This document shows, in pieces, positions 1 through 8,161 of a stretch of DNA of 10,411 nucleotides (positions are counted from its first letter, which is position 1; each line of letters starts with the position of its first letter). The notes beneath the pieces were generated by a model. The model was not told the origin of the DNA. It was given only the letters and a program-made list of their open reading frames with translations, and did not search any database. The DNA is from Chloroflexota bacterium (GTDB lineage Bacteria; Chloroflexota; UBA6077; CF-72), in NCBI GenBank assembly GCA_019247135.1, contig JAFAPL010000942.1, forward strand, positions 1 to 10,411, written 5' to 3'. Made by a program: the position numbers and the translations under genes.

Positions 1-2439
1 GTCACGACATACCCGAACGAGCTCCCCTTCCCAGCCTCCCTCACGTTCGAGAATTTCCTCGTGTGCTTCGATTGAAACCGGAAACCGCGCCTGGAGTAGC
101 TCATGGCTGATCTGGCCGAGTGCTTCGGCCGAGGACCATCCATACAGCGCCTCCGCGGCCGGGTTCCAGTACACGATACGTCGTTGGGCGTCACGTACGG
201 TGATCGCGACCGGAGCAAGCTCCAGTAACAATGATTGACGGCGGAGTGTCTGCTCCGCTCTCCCGCGCTCCAGGAATTGTCCAAGTTGGCCGCCGATACC
301 GACCAGGGTTGCTAATACATCGGGATCCGGTGATCGGACGTGGCGACTGTGGAACGAGAGCACACCGACAACTTCTCGTCCCGCATACAGCGGCAGCATG
401 ACGCCGCTGCGCAGTCCAACGGTGCTTGCGGCTTCAGACCACAGCAATCCGGCTTCGCCGGACAGGTCATCCGTCCATATCGGCTGTCCCGACTGCCACA
501 CCCGTCCCAGCAAGCCTTCACCCGGAGCGAGCGATATGTTGCGACTGGCCGTCTCGAACACGTCCATCGTTCCTGGACTCAACTGACACACTTCGGCGCA
601 ACGCAGCCGACCCGCATCGCTGTCGACGCGCCAGAGCGCACCCCAGTCCCAACCGAGCGCCTCACACACTGCCGGCAGCAGCGGAGGCGACGAGTCCGGG
701 TCCGCGGCCGCGAGTGTCTGCGCCAGCTGGTATTGAAGGCCCAGGCGGCGGCCGCTGGCTTCGGCCAGCTCGCGTGCCTGGCGTTCGGCCGCCAGCAGCA
801 CGTCGCGCTCTGCCTCCAGGCGGCGGCGCTCGCGGACATCGCGCCCGATGGCGGATACGCCCCGAACGCTGCCCGCCTCGTCCAGGATTGGACTGAGACT
901 GAGCGAGATATCGACGCGCGTGCCATCTTTGTGCAGGCGGGCGGTGTCCCAGGCGGGAACGCGCTCGCCCTGACGCACCCGTGCAATCATCGCGGCGTAC
1001 GCGTCCAGCTGGTCGGCGGGAATGATGTCGGTCATGGGCCGACCGACACGTTCGTCGGCGGTGTAGCCGTAGAGTCGTTCCGCGCCCGGGTTCCAGCTGG
1101 TCACCAGCCCGCCGGAGGTCATGCCGGTGATCTCGTCAGCAGATGAATCGACAATGGCGACCAGTCGCGCGTGTGTGTCATCGGCCCGCCGCCGCTCGAT
1201 GATCACCGCGGCCGTGTGACCGACAAGCTCCGCCGATCGCAGATGCTCGTCGGTTGGCATGCGGGGCTGGCGGTAATACATCGCAAATGTTCCCAGCAGG
1301 CGTCCATCGATCGCGCGCACCGGTGTGGACCAGCACGCACCGAGCTGGTGTCCGCGCGCGGCTTCTCGGAAGTCGGCCCACAACGGATCCGTGGCAATAT
1401 CGGCAACGATCACCTGCTCGCCTCGGAAAGCTGCCGTGCCGCAAGAGCCAACGCCTGGACCGATCGCAAGTCCATCCACCAACTGGTTGTATGCGTCAGG
1501 CAGGCTCGGCGCCGCTCCGTTGCGGAGGTGGAGCCCATCGTCGTCAAGCAGCAGGATCGACGCAAGCAACCCGTTGTCCGCGAGCTCTTCGACTGCCCGG
1601 CAAAGGTTGCTCAACACCTCGGCGGACGGAGCGCCGCGAGCCATCGACTCCAACGCATTGCGCTCCGCGAGCACAAGCGCCTCCCGCCAACGGCGCTCGG
1701 TGATGTCGATACTTGTGCCCAGCCAGCGCACAAGCGAGCCGTCCTCGTCTCGAATCGGCACCGCGCGAGACAGGAACCAGCGGTACTGGCCGTCTCGCCC
1801 GCGCAGCGGAAAGGTGTCCTCCCACGGTTCGCCAGTCTCGAGGGAGGACTTGACGCGGCGCAGGACTCGCTCGATGTGGGCCGGGTGTTGAGCGCGCGTC
1901 CATCCCCAGCCCTCAACCTGGTCGGGCGTGGTGCCGGTGTACTCGTACCAGCGCTGGTTGAACCAGTAGATCGAGCCATCTGCCTCGGCCATCCACGCCA
2001 GCGGAGCGATGTTGTTGGCCAGTGTGCGGAACTGTTGCTCGCTTTCCCGGAGCGCTTGCTCGGCCTGCTTGCGCAGCGTGACGTCCATACAGACTCCACG
2101 CAGCGCGATCGGAACGCCTGCATCGTCGCGCGCCATCTGGCCGCGCGCTTCGTACCAGTGAAGCTCGCCGTTCGGCCAGATAGCGCGGTACTCGAGCCGA
2201 AGCTCACCTGACTGCAGCGCAGCCTCGAGGTCATGTCGGACACGGTCCGCGTCTTCTGGCGCGATGTGCGCGAAATACGCTTCGAGCGTGCTGCCGAACG
2301 CGCCCGGAGCAAAGCCGTGGATGGCCTCCAGCTCCCGAGACCAGGCGACCTGGTTCGTGCGCAGGTCCCAGTCCCAGGTGCCCATGTTCGCGGCCTCGAG
2401 GGCCAGCTCTAATCGCTCACGCGTGTCGGGCGTGATCAC
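1..2439 (-). CDS. Multi-PAS/GAF sensory protein, N-terminal part (C-terminus beyond left edge)
   Basis: This is a large cytoplasmic sensor read leftwards and open at the left edge; 813 residues are visible. Domains in order: PAS 1 (about 5-120, with the PAS_3-type start ALEAANMGTWDWDLRT and PAC-like end LRGVCMDVT), PAS 2 (about 134-248, ending WLGTSIDITERR), GAF 1 (about 262-415, with PGVGSCGTAAFRGEQVIVAD), PAS 3 (about 423-540, with SWNPGAERLYGYTADE and ending GVSAIGRDVRERR), a short charged helical linker (about 538-565), GAF 2 (about 568-725, with APGEGLLGRVWQSGQPIW) and the start of PAS 4 (from about 733, with VYWNPAAEALYGWSSAEALG). No transmembrane segment is seen. The GTG start at 2439 is the first possible one: an in-frame TGA lies at 2445-2443, and an extended Shine-Dalgarno AGGTGATC sits at 2448-2441. 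Proteins with this arrangement usually end in a histidine kinase, GGDEF/EAL or PP2C output module. That part is not in the window, so kinase activity is inferred only. Ligands are unknown. Confidence 0.93.
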   Translation of the reverse strand, partial: MITPDTRERLELALEAANMGTWDWDLRTNQVAWSRELEAIHGFAPGAFGSTLEAYFAHIAPEDADRVRHDLEAALQSGELRLEYRAIWPNGELHWYEARGQMARDDAGVPIALRGVCMDVTLRKQAEQALRESEQQFRTLANNIAPLAWMAEADGSIYWFNQRWYEYTGTTPDQVEGWGWTRAQHPAHIERVLRRVKSSLETGEPWEDTFPLRGRDGQYRWFLSRAVPIRDEDGSLVRWLGTSIDITERRWREALVLAERNALESMARGAPSAEVLSNLCRAVEELADNGLLASILLLDDDGLHLRNGAAPSLPDAYNQLVDGLAIGPGVGSCGTAAFRGEQVIVADIATDPLWADFREAARGHQLGACWSTPVRAIDGRLLGTFAMYYRQPRMPTDEHLRSAELVGHTAAVIIERRRADDTHARLVAIVDSSADEITGMTSGGLVTSWNPGAERLYGYTADERVGRPMTDIIPADQLDAYAAMIARVRQGERVPAWDTARLHKDGTRVDISLSLSPILDEAGSVRGVSAIGRDVRERRRLEAERDVLLAAERQARELAEASGRRLGLQYQLAQTLAAADPDSSPPLLPAVCEALGWDWGALWRVDSDAGRLRCAEVCQLSPGTMDVFETASRNISLAPGEGLLGRVWQSGQPIWTDDLSGEAGLLWSEAASTVGLRSGVMLPLYAGREVVGVLSFHSRHVRSPDPDVLATLVGIGGQLGQFLERGRAEQTLRRQSLLLELAPVAITVRDAQRRIVYWNPAAEALYGWSSAEALGQISHELLQARFPVSIEAHEEILEREGGWEGELVRVCRD

Positions 2440-2475
2440 CGATCACCTGTTCGGACGAGCCGAGCCACAGTACCC

Positions 2476-2503
2476 ATGTTATGCCGCTGCGCACGGCATC
2501 CAA
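2476..2503 (-). promoter_or_regulatory. Possible promoter of the PAS/GAF gene
   Basis: On the minus strand, TTGGAT (2503-2498) and TAACAT (2481-2476) are separated by 16 bp and resemble sigma-70-type -35 and -10 boxes, matching consensus at 3 of 6 and 4 of 6 positions. A transcript from here would carry a leader of about 30 nt containing the Shine-Dalgarno sequence at 2448-2441. The match is weak and found by eye. Confidence 0.22.
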
Positions 2504-2533
2504 CGTATTTCGTGCCGACTATGATGAGCAGGC

Positions 2534-3259
2534 TTGTCCACGGGACTACTGGCACTCGTCGGGGGTGACGAATTCAAGCCCGGCAACGAAGAACACGACC
2601 GGCTGCTCGTGGCCCATCGGGGAGAAGGACCGGCGTACGTGGTCGCGACGGCGGCCGCGCGCCAGCGGCCTGATCTCGCCGTCGCGACAGCCCAACGATG
2701 GTTCGGCAGTCTCGGACTCGAACTCGCGGAGCTACGGGTGCTCAAGCGCTCGGACGCGACGTCCAGAACGAACGTCGAGCTGGCGGAGCGAGGGGGATTC
2801 TTCTACCTGACCGGTGGCGACCCGGGCCTCGTGGTGGACGTCCTGCGCGATAGCCCGGTCTGGCATGCCATCACCGCGGCATGGAAAAGCGGCGCCGCGC
2901 TCGCCGGGTCATCGGCCGGTGCGATGGCCTTCGGAGAGTGGACTCTCGTCCGCAAGGCCTACCCGGGCCACGCGCAGCGACGCTACAAGCCGGCCCTCGA
3001 CCTCGTCCCCCGCCTGGCGGTCGCGCCGCATTTCGACACGTTCGGTCATCGGTGGGTCGATTCCTTGCTCGAGGAACCGCCGGTAGAAGATGTCGTGATC
3101 GTCGGCATCGACGAGCGGTCCGCCGCCGTGTGGGACGGCCGCGGGTGGACGGCCCGCGGCCCTGGCTGCATCACGCTGGTGACCAGTCACACGCGCGAGA
3201 TTCATCCAGCGGGCACACACATCCAGATGCCCGCCCCCCGCGCGGTCGACATTGCCTAA
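2534..3259 (+). CDS. Peptidase S51 / cyanophycinase-like (type 1 glutamine amidotransferase-like) protein
   Basis: This soluble protein of 241 residues has the class-I glutamine-amidotransferase-like fold of family S51, which includes aspartyl dipeptidase PepE (about 230 residues) and cyanophycinase (about 270). Visible motifs: LVGGDEFKPG at the N-terminus (8-17), YLTGGDPG (91-98), the nucleophile elbow GSSAGAM (125-131) with S127 as the expected catalytic serine, APHFDTFGHRW (164-174) supplying the likely H166, and GIDERSAAVWDG (191-202), the usual S51 acidic segment. Members are serine hydrolases that cleave isoaspartyl or aspartyl peptide bonds; the substrate here cannot be told from sequence. 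The TTG start at 2534 is the first start after an in-frame TGA at 2525-2527. No well-spaced Shine-Dalgarno precedes it, but TATGAT at 2520-2525 could be a -10 box for an almost leaderless mRNA. It diverges from the PAS/GAF gene and converges on the glycosyltransferase gene. Confidence 0.88.
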   Translation: MSTGLLALVGGDEFKPGNEEHDRLLVAHRGEGPAYVVATAAARQRPDLAVATAQRWFGSLGLELAELRVLKRSDATSRTNVELAERGGFFYLTGGDPGLVVDVLRDSPVWHAITAAWKSGAALAGSSAGAMAFGEWTLVRKAYPGHAQRRYKPALDLVPRLAVAPHFDTFGHRWVDSLLEEPPVEDVVIVGIDERSAAVWDGRGWTARGPGCITLVTSHTREIHPAGTHIQMPAPRAVDIA

Positions 3260-3327
3260 TACGGCGCGCTGAAGCGTCCCGCTACTTTTGGGGTCGAAAC
3301 TCCGGAGGGACTTGCGCCGGGTCGTAC
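3260..3327. other. Short convergent intergenic gap
   Basis: This gap lies between two converging genes. The only structure seen is a five-pair stem, GGGGT-CGAA-ACTCC, at 3290-3303 (one G-U pair), and a loose GTCCC/GGGAC pairing (3276-3280 with 3307-3311). Neither is followed by a T-run on either strand, so no intrinsic terminator can be called. Confidence 0.4.
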
Positions 3328-5250
3328 CTACGATTGCGCGCTCCCGAGGGCGTACAGCTGTGTTTGCGAAGCGCTGCCGCTGGCAATGGTCACAACCGTT
3401 CCGTTCGCCTGTACCCAGCTCATGATCGAGCTGGTACCGGAGTCTTGCGGGCCGCCACCGCCGCCGACCAGTACGTAGCGCACCTGGCCCGATGCTACGA
3501 GATTGGCGAACTGATCGACCGTGAGGATCGGGTCACCGCCACTGAATCCGCCCAGCGACATGACCGGTTGACCAGTAGCGAGAATGATCGACGCCGCGCT
3601 ATTCGAGTTGCTGGTTGCGGCCAGGTAGGTCGCGGACCCCTGATTGTCCTCCAGGTAACTGACGAGATCAGCGCTGACCTGGTCACCAGGTCCACCGGCG
3701 CGCTCATCGGCGATCTGCGGGCCCGCCGAAGGGATCCCGGCGTTCGATCCGTACAGCGTCGAGTAGCCCGACCACACAACTGGAGCCACAAGCAACGCGG
3801 TGATCGCCAGCCCAGCACCAGCGCGCGAAAGCAGTGCGGATTTCCGAAAGTGTGTGAGCACCAGGAGGCCACATCCGAGTACCGTCCCGGCCAGGACAAT
3901 GGGGCTGAGCCAGATGCTCCAGCTGGAGTAGTAACTGAGAATGTGCAGCTGGATCAGCGCGGTCGCCAGCGACACCGCCGGCAGCACCACCCATTTGCGC
4001 GACGCCTGCCAGGCGCTTGTCAGGCCGATCGCGGCGAGGGCGGCGACTGGTGGACCGAGCGTCACGAGGTAGTAGCTGTGGAAGAAGTTGGCAATGCTGA
4101 AGAACGCACCAGCCGCAATCAGCCATGTGCCGAACACGAGCACCGTCTGTCGCGCACGATTGTTGACGATTGGCGCCCGGGCCCGGAGGACGAGCCCCAC
4201 AATCGACAGCGGCAGCAGCCAGCTGGCCTGAGCTGCGAGCTGCTGATCGAACAGGCGGAACAGCCCGGCCGCGCCGTTGTTGAACATGCCGCCTCCACCG
4301 AAGCCGTCGCTCACGCTAGTGGAGTCAGACGACACGAATTTCAAACCCAATCCACTCAAGAACTGGGTGACGGATTCGTTTTGCCCAAGCAAGCGCTGGA
4401 TGCCGTTGTAGCCAAGCGCCAGGGAAATAGCGGAGTTATCTTGTGTGGAGTCGATCCACGGTCGAAGATTGGCCGGCGTGAGATCGACGGCGATGGGCCA
4501 CGCTAGCGAAACCGCCAGCATCGCCGCGGCTGCAAGTCCCAGGTGAAGAACGCGTCGCCGACGCGAGATGGGCGCTCCGAGCAGGTACAGCAGACCGAGC
4601 GCTGGCAAGACCAGGTACGCCTCCATCATTTTGATCTCGAAGCCGAGACCGACGATCGCGCCGGTCGCCATCAACCACTTGATCGAGCCGCGCTCGGTAG
4701 CTTTCAACCCGGTCCATACGGCGACGAGCAGTGTAAAAACAAGCAGTGAGTCGATCGTGTCGTTGCGACCAACCGCGACACTGATCGGAACCACCGCCAG
4801 CATCAGCGCAGCGAGCAGTCCCGTGATAGCACCGGATGCGCGTTTGATCAGGTGGTGAACAACCGCGACAGAACCGACTGTCGCGAGCGCTTCAGGCAGC
4901 AGAATGCTGAAGCCGGAGAAACCGAGCAATCTGGCACTGATAGCTTCGATCCAGAACCCGAGCGGGGGCTTGTCGATAGTGACGAAGCCGACCGGATCCA
5001 GAGAGTTGAAGAAAAATGCATGCAGGTTTTGGGTCATGCTGAAGACGGCCGCGGCGTAGAAAGCGTTGGACGTCCCCAACTGGTCCAGGTGCCAGAACTC
5101 GAGGAGTGCGCTGAGCAGCAGGATCGCGAGGAGGCTGAGCCGCTCCCACGGCCAGCTTCGACGCGCGGCGACGGCCCGGACGGAACCTGAGTCGGCCATT
5201 GCGGTCCGCGCGCCGACGCGTGGGTAATGAAGAGGAAACGTCATGGACAC
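3328..5250 (-). CDS. GT39-family (ArnT/PMT-like, YkcB-type) membrane glycosyltransferase
   Basis: This is a 640-residue polytopic membrane protein of the GT-C fold, expected to use a polyprenyl-phosphate sugar donor and transfer the sugar on the outer face of the membrane. Visible features: first membrane helix (about 36-52) followed by the extracytoplasmic loop SNAFYAAAVFSM (61-72); the family hallmark FVTIDKPPLGFW (89-100); RNDTIDSLL (162-170), which carries acidic residues typical of the active-site side; about a dozen hydrophobic segments to about 495; a glycine-rich loop GFGGGGMFNNGAAGLFRLF (316-334); and a soluble C-terminal domain (about 520-635) with GGFSGGDPILTVDQF and RYVLVGGGGG, as in YkcB-type proteins. 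The GTG start at 5250 is preferred over the ATG at 5244 because AGGAGA at 5264-5259 lies 8 nt before it. No polyprenyl-phosphate glycosyltransferase partner (YkcA-type) is in the window. The acceptor is unknown; cell-envelope glycan or lipid glycosylation is an inference from the family. Confidence 0.9.
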   Translation of the reverse strand: MSMTFPLHYPRVGARTAMADSGSVRAVAARRSWPWERLSLLAILLLSALLEFWHLDQLGTSNAFYAAAVFSMTQNLHAFFFNSLDPVGFVTIDKPPLGFWIEAISARLLGFSGFSILLPEALATVGSVAVVHHLIKRASGAITGLLAALMLAVVPISVAVGRNDTIDSLLVFTLLVAVWTGLKATERGSIKWLMATGAIVGLGFEIKMMEAYLVLPALGLLYLLGAPISRRRRVLHLGLAAAAMLAVSLAWPIAVDLTPANLRPWIDSTQDNSAISLALGYNGIQRLLGQNESVTQFLSGLGLKFVSSDSTSVSDGFGGGGMFNNGAAGLFRLFDQQLAAQASWLLPLSIVGLVLRARAPIVNNRARQTVLVFGTWLIAAGAFFSIANFFHSYYLVTLGPPVAALAAIGLTSAWQASRKWVVLPAVSLATALIQLHILSYYSSWSIWLSPIVLAGTVLGCGLLVLTHFRKSALLSRAGAGLAITALLVAPVVWSGYSTLYGSNAGIPSAGPQIADERAGGPGDQVSADLVSYLEDNQGSATYLAATSNSNSAASIILATGQPVMSLGGFSGGDPILTVDQFANLVASGQVRYVLVGGGGGPQDSGTSSIMSWVQANGTVVTIASGSASQTQLYALGSAQS

Positions 5251-5402
5251 CGGAAGGTTCTCCTGTTCTTGCTCGTGCGCCAGGCGATGCGATCAGTCTG
5301 AGAGCCGGACCTTGGCCGCCCCTGTGGCGAGCCTGTGCCGATCCTGAGAATGTGTCAGTTGTGCTCTATGGGAGCGACGGCCAGCGGAGTACGCTGGGCG
5401 GC
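5251..5402. other. Divergent intergenic region between glycosyltransferase and ABC importer genes
   Basis: These 152 bp must contain the promoters for the glycosyltransferase (minus) and the importer operon (plus). The Shine-Dalgarno AGGAGA for the minus-strand gene is at 5264-5259. I could not identify a convincing -35/-10 pair for either direction. The reading frame of the binding-protein gene stays open through this stretch up to 5199, but its translation has no protein-like character before the Tat signal. Confidence 0.5.
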
Positions 5403-7094
5403 ATGACGCATCCCGTCGGGACGGGCTGGCGTGAGCCGACGCGCCGCCAGTTCTTGCAGCGCGCCGCGCTCGGCATGGCAGCCAGCATCAGCACACTCGC
5501 TCTCGGAGCGTGCTCTGCGCCGAGCCCGCCCGCGGCCCCAGGCGGAGCCACCGGGCAAAACACCGCCTCGACCGCCGCGGCGCCAACCAGCCCGGCCGCG
5601 CAGCAGGCGCCCGCCGCAACCCGAGCCACGGCCGGAGGTACGCTCACCGTCAGCCAGTCAGTCGATATCAACACCCTGCATCCATGGCTGGGCACCCTGA
5701 ACGTCTGGAAAGTCATCAAGGAAAACGTCTACGACCAGCTCTCGTACCAGGATCCGACAACATTCGAGTTCAAGCCCAAGCTGGCGACGGCGTTCGAGTG
5801 GACGGACAACAACACCGGGTTGCTGATCACGCTCCCGAGCGGCGTGACTTTCCACAATGGCGACAAACTGACGGCTGACGACGTCAAGTTCACCATCGAC
5901 AGCATTCTCGATGCCCAGCTCGGATCATGGCTGCGAGGCTTCCTGGCCGCGGTTCAGGAAGTCCAGGTGGTCGACCCCACCCACGTGAAGCTCAAGACGA
6001 CCGCCCTCGACAATCGCCTGATCCCGGCGCTCACGTACGTGGATATCGTGCCGCGCAGCATGGGCACCGATCTGGCCAAGCAAAACCCGATCGGCTCCGG
6101 CCCATTCAAGTTCACCGAGTGGGTTCCCAACGACCATATTCAACTCGACCGCAACACGGCGTACTGGGACCAGGCGCGCACGCCGAAGCTGGATCGCATC
6201 GTCTTCAAGCCCGTCACCGAGCTCCAGACACGTCTCTCACAGCTCCTGGCCGGCAACGTCGACATGGTCTACGACTTCAGCCTGCAAGAAGTGCCGCGTA
6301 TGCAAGCGGACAAGCGTGTCGTGGTCGAGGTGGTGCCGCCAGCGGACCAGATGTTCGTGGCCTACCTGAACATGCGCAAGCCACCGTTCGACAAGCTAGA
6401 AATGCGCCAGGCGATCGGCTGGGGCCTCGACCGCGCGGCGTTCGTCCAGAATTTCCTGGCTGGCCTCGGCGATCCGACGGGCAACAGTCCGTTCACCGCC
6501 AAGCACTGGGCGTATGAGTCGAGCACGAAGACGGCGTATGCGTACGATCCGGATAAGGTTGGCCAGTTGATGGAGAAGGCGGGCTACCCGAAAGGCCAGG
6601 GGTTGGATTTTTCGTTTCTGGTTCCTTCGGGGTATCCGGAGTTCAAGCAGCTCTCGACGATGCTCCAGGCGACGTTCGCGAGCCTGGGCTATCAGCCGGC
6701 TATCGAGGAAGTCGAGATCGGACAATGGGCATCGCGCATCAACCAGACGCGCGACTTTTTCGTGGCAGTCGACTATCCACCGCGAGGTACTGCTGATCCA
6801 GCGCTCACGTACAGCGCCGGTCAGTTGTTCCCGCCCAATGCGGCGAACGCGTGTGGTCTGACGCCGGACACCATCCCGGGCTACGTCGATGCGTTGAGTG
6901 ACGGTGCGGCCAACGCGGACCAGTCGCGGCGCAAAGACGACTACTCGAAAGTCCAGAAGCTGTGGGTCGACAATTTGCCCGGACCGGTCTTCGCCCATCG
7001 CTCGACCGCCCACGCCACTCAACCCGGCGTCCAGGGCTTCGTCCCCCACCCCGCCTTCCAGCAAGACCTTTCCGGGGTCAGTCGCGAGGCGTGA
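5403..7094 (+). CDS. ABC transporter substrate-binding lipoprotein, family 5 (peptide/opine/nickel type)
   Basis: This extracytoplasmic solute receptor of 563 residues belongs to the SBP_bac_5 (DppA/OppA) family. The N-terminus carries a twin-arginine signal, TRRQFLQ (13-19), a hydrophobic stretch (21-36) and a lipobox LGAC with C37 as the lipid-modified cysteine. An Ala/Pro/Thr/Gln-rich linker (38-78) follows, as is common for surface-tethered lipoproteins. Family signatures: LHPWLG (92-97), a KLATAFEWTDNN segment (126-137), VTFHNGDKLTADDVKFTID (148-166) and IGSGPFKFTEW (230-240) followed by DRNTAYW. The ATG at 5403 was chosen because it gives a normal Tat n-region; the frame is open further upstream, but that would add 68 unconvincing residues. 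A GGAG at 5386-5389 is rather far from the start. The two permease genes follow, so it delivers substrate to them. Ligand class (peptide, glycan or metal complex) cannot be deduced. Confidence 0.93.
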   Translation: MTHPVGTGWREPTRRQFLQRAALGMAASISTLALGACSAPSPPAAPGGATGQNTASTAAAPTSPAAQQAPAATRATAGGTLTVSQSVDINTLHPWLGTLNVWKVIKENVYDQLSYQDPTTFEFKPKLATAFEWTDNNTGLLITLPSGVTFHNGDKLTADDVKFTIDSILDAQLGSWLRGFLAAVQEVQVVDPTHVKLKTTALDNRLIPALTYVDIVPRSMGTDLAKQNPIGSGPFKFTEWVPNDHIQLDRNTAYWDQARTPKLDRIVFKPVTELQTRLSQLLAGNVDMVYDFSLQEVPRMQADKRVVVEVVPPADQMFVAYLNMRKPPFDKLEMRQAIGWGLDRAAFVQNFLAGLGDPTGNSPFTAKHWAYESSTKTAYAYDPDKVGQLMEKAGYPKGQGLDFSFLVPSGYPEFKQLSTMLQATFASLGYQPAIEEVEIGQWASRINQTRDFFVAVDYPPRGTADPALTYSAGQLFPPNAANACGLTPDTIPGYVDALSDGAANADQSRRKDDYSKVQKLWVDNLPGPVFAHRSTAHATQPGVQGFVPHPAFQQDLSGVSREA

Positions 7095-7201
7095 CTCCTC
7101 GCCCTCGAGTACTTGCCCTCTTAGAACCCTCTGGATGACTCAGCGGCAGCCCGCGACGGTAAGCCGTACTCCTGAAGCGCTTCGACGGGCATGACTTCGT
7201 C
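7095..7201 (+). other. Gap between binding-protein and permease genes, with inverted repeat at the permease start
   Basis: These 107 bp separate genes of one likely operon. There is no clear Shine-Dalgarno before the permease ATG at 7202. The segment 7190-7204 is a perfect inverted repeat, CATGAC-TTC-GTCATG, whose right arm contains the start codon, so a small hairpin could mask initiation. No T-tailed terminator is seen. Confidence 0.45.
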
Positions 7202-8161
7202 ATGACCCGCTACCTCGCGTTGCGCCTCGCCAGCGTCATCCCGACCCTGCTCGGCGTTTCCGTGCTGGTGTTCGGGGTGACCTACCTGATCCCCGGCGAC
7301 CCCGCGCTGATCATCGGTGGAACCGATGCACCACCAGACGCGATCGCCAACATCCGCCACCAGTGGGGCCTCGACCAGCCGATCTATGTGCGTTACGCGA
7401 TCTGGCTGGGACACGTCCTCCAGGGAAACCTGGGCGAGTCCTATTTCAGCCGCCAGACGGTCCTCCAACTGGTCGCCAACGCGCTCCCGACGACGGCCGA
7501 GCTCGCCGCGCTGGCTCTGCTCGTCGCAGTCGCCATCGCGATTCCCACCGCGCTCGTCTCCGCCGTGAAGCCAGGTTCCTGGTTCGACCTCAGTACCGCG
7601 GCCCTCGGTTTCATCGGCTTATCCATTCCCGGCTTCTGGCTCGGCATCATGTTGATCTACCTCTTCGGGGTACAGCTCCAGGTGCTCCCGGCCGGCGGCT
7701 TCACTCCCGTGTCGAAAGGGCTCGTCGCCAATATCGCCAGCATGGTTTTGCCCGCCATCGCACTGGGCACCTTCACCTCCACGCAGCTGATGCGCTATCT
7801 GCGTGCCAGTTTGCTCGATGTGTTGCACGCGGATCACGTTCGGACGGCACGCGCGAAGGGTCTGACGGAGCGTGCGATCATGATCCGGCACGCGCTTCGA
7901 AATGCGCTCATTCCGTTCGTGACGGTCCTCGGAGTCCAGCTCGGATACTTGCTCGGTGGCACGGTGATTACGGAGTCCGTGTTTGCGCTACCGGGCATGG
8001 GTCGGCTGGTGCTCTCGGCCATCCTGAATCGCGACTACCAGGTCGCGACAGGCATTATCCTGCTGATCGCCACGGCATTCGTGCTGTTGAACCTGCTCGT
8101 GGATCTTCTCTATCCGATTCTGGATCCGCGAGTGCGACTCGGCGGGGCGCACCGGCCATGA
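7202..8161 (+). CDS. ABC transporter permease, DppB/OppB family
   Basis: This inner-membrane permease of 319 residues is typical in length for DppB. It begins with a positively charged end and a first helix (about 9-30), followed by the conserved LIPGDPA (29-35) and an extracytoplasmic segment with WGLDQPIYVRY (55-65) and GNLGESYFSRQTV (75-87). The core contains LPTTAELAALAL (95-106), GLSIPGFWLGI (139-149) and the cytoplasmic EAA loop, DHVRTARAKGLTERAIMIRH (211-230) followed by ALRNALIP, which docks on the ATPase subunit. It closes with ESVFALPGMGRL (258-269) and LLVDLLYPILDPRVR (298-312). The gene's last bases overlap the next permease gene by ATGA, indicating translational coupling. It forms the membrane channel with the DppC-like protein for substrate delivered by the upstream lipoprotein. 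Confidence 0.95.
   Translation: MTRYLALRLASVIPTLLGVSVLVFGVTYLIPGDPALIIGGTDAPPDAIANIRHQWGLDQPIYVRYAIWLGHVLQGNLGESYFSRQTVLQLVANALPTTAELAALALLVAVAIAIPTALVSAVKPGSWFDLSTAALGFIGLSIPGFWLGIMLIYLFGVQLQVLPAGGFTPVSKGLVANIASMVLPAIALGTFTSTQLMRYLRASLLDVLHADHVRTARAKGLTERAIMIRHALRNALIPFVTVLGVQLGYLLGGTVITESVFALPGMGRLVLSAILNRDYQVATGIILLIATAFVLLNLLVDLLYPILDPRVRLGGAHRP

Noticed and set aside
340..2211. Two long plus-strand open frames (268 and 346 codons) opposite the PAS/GAF gene
   Set aside because: Their translations are Arg/Ala/Gln-rich with no recognisable domain, while the minus strand over the same bases encodes clear PAS and GAF domains without a stop for 813 codons. They are GC-driven shadows.
3276..3311. 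Possible bidirectional terminator between the converging S51 and glycosyltransferase genes
   Set aside because: The pairings are short or widely spaced and no T-run follows on either strand.
2881..4506. 541-codon plus-strand frame spanning the end of the S51 gene and much of the glycosyltransferase gene
   Set aside because: It crosses two well-supported genes in other frames, shows no domain, and is low-complexity Arg/Gly/Ala sequence.
5199..5402. Upstream extension of the binding-protein frame
   Set aside because: It would put 68 residues before a textbook Tat lipoprotein signal and would overlap the start of the divergent glycosyltransferase gene.
7363..8157. Upstream extension of the DppC-like frame through the DppB-like gene
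   Set aside because: The frame is open only because of base composition; DppC homology starts after 8158, and the ATGA overlap gives the natural start.
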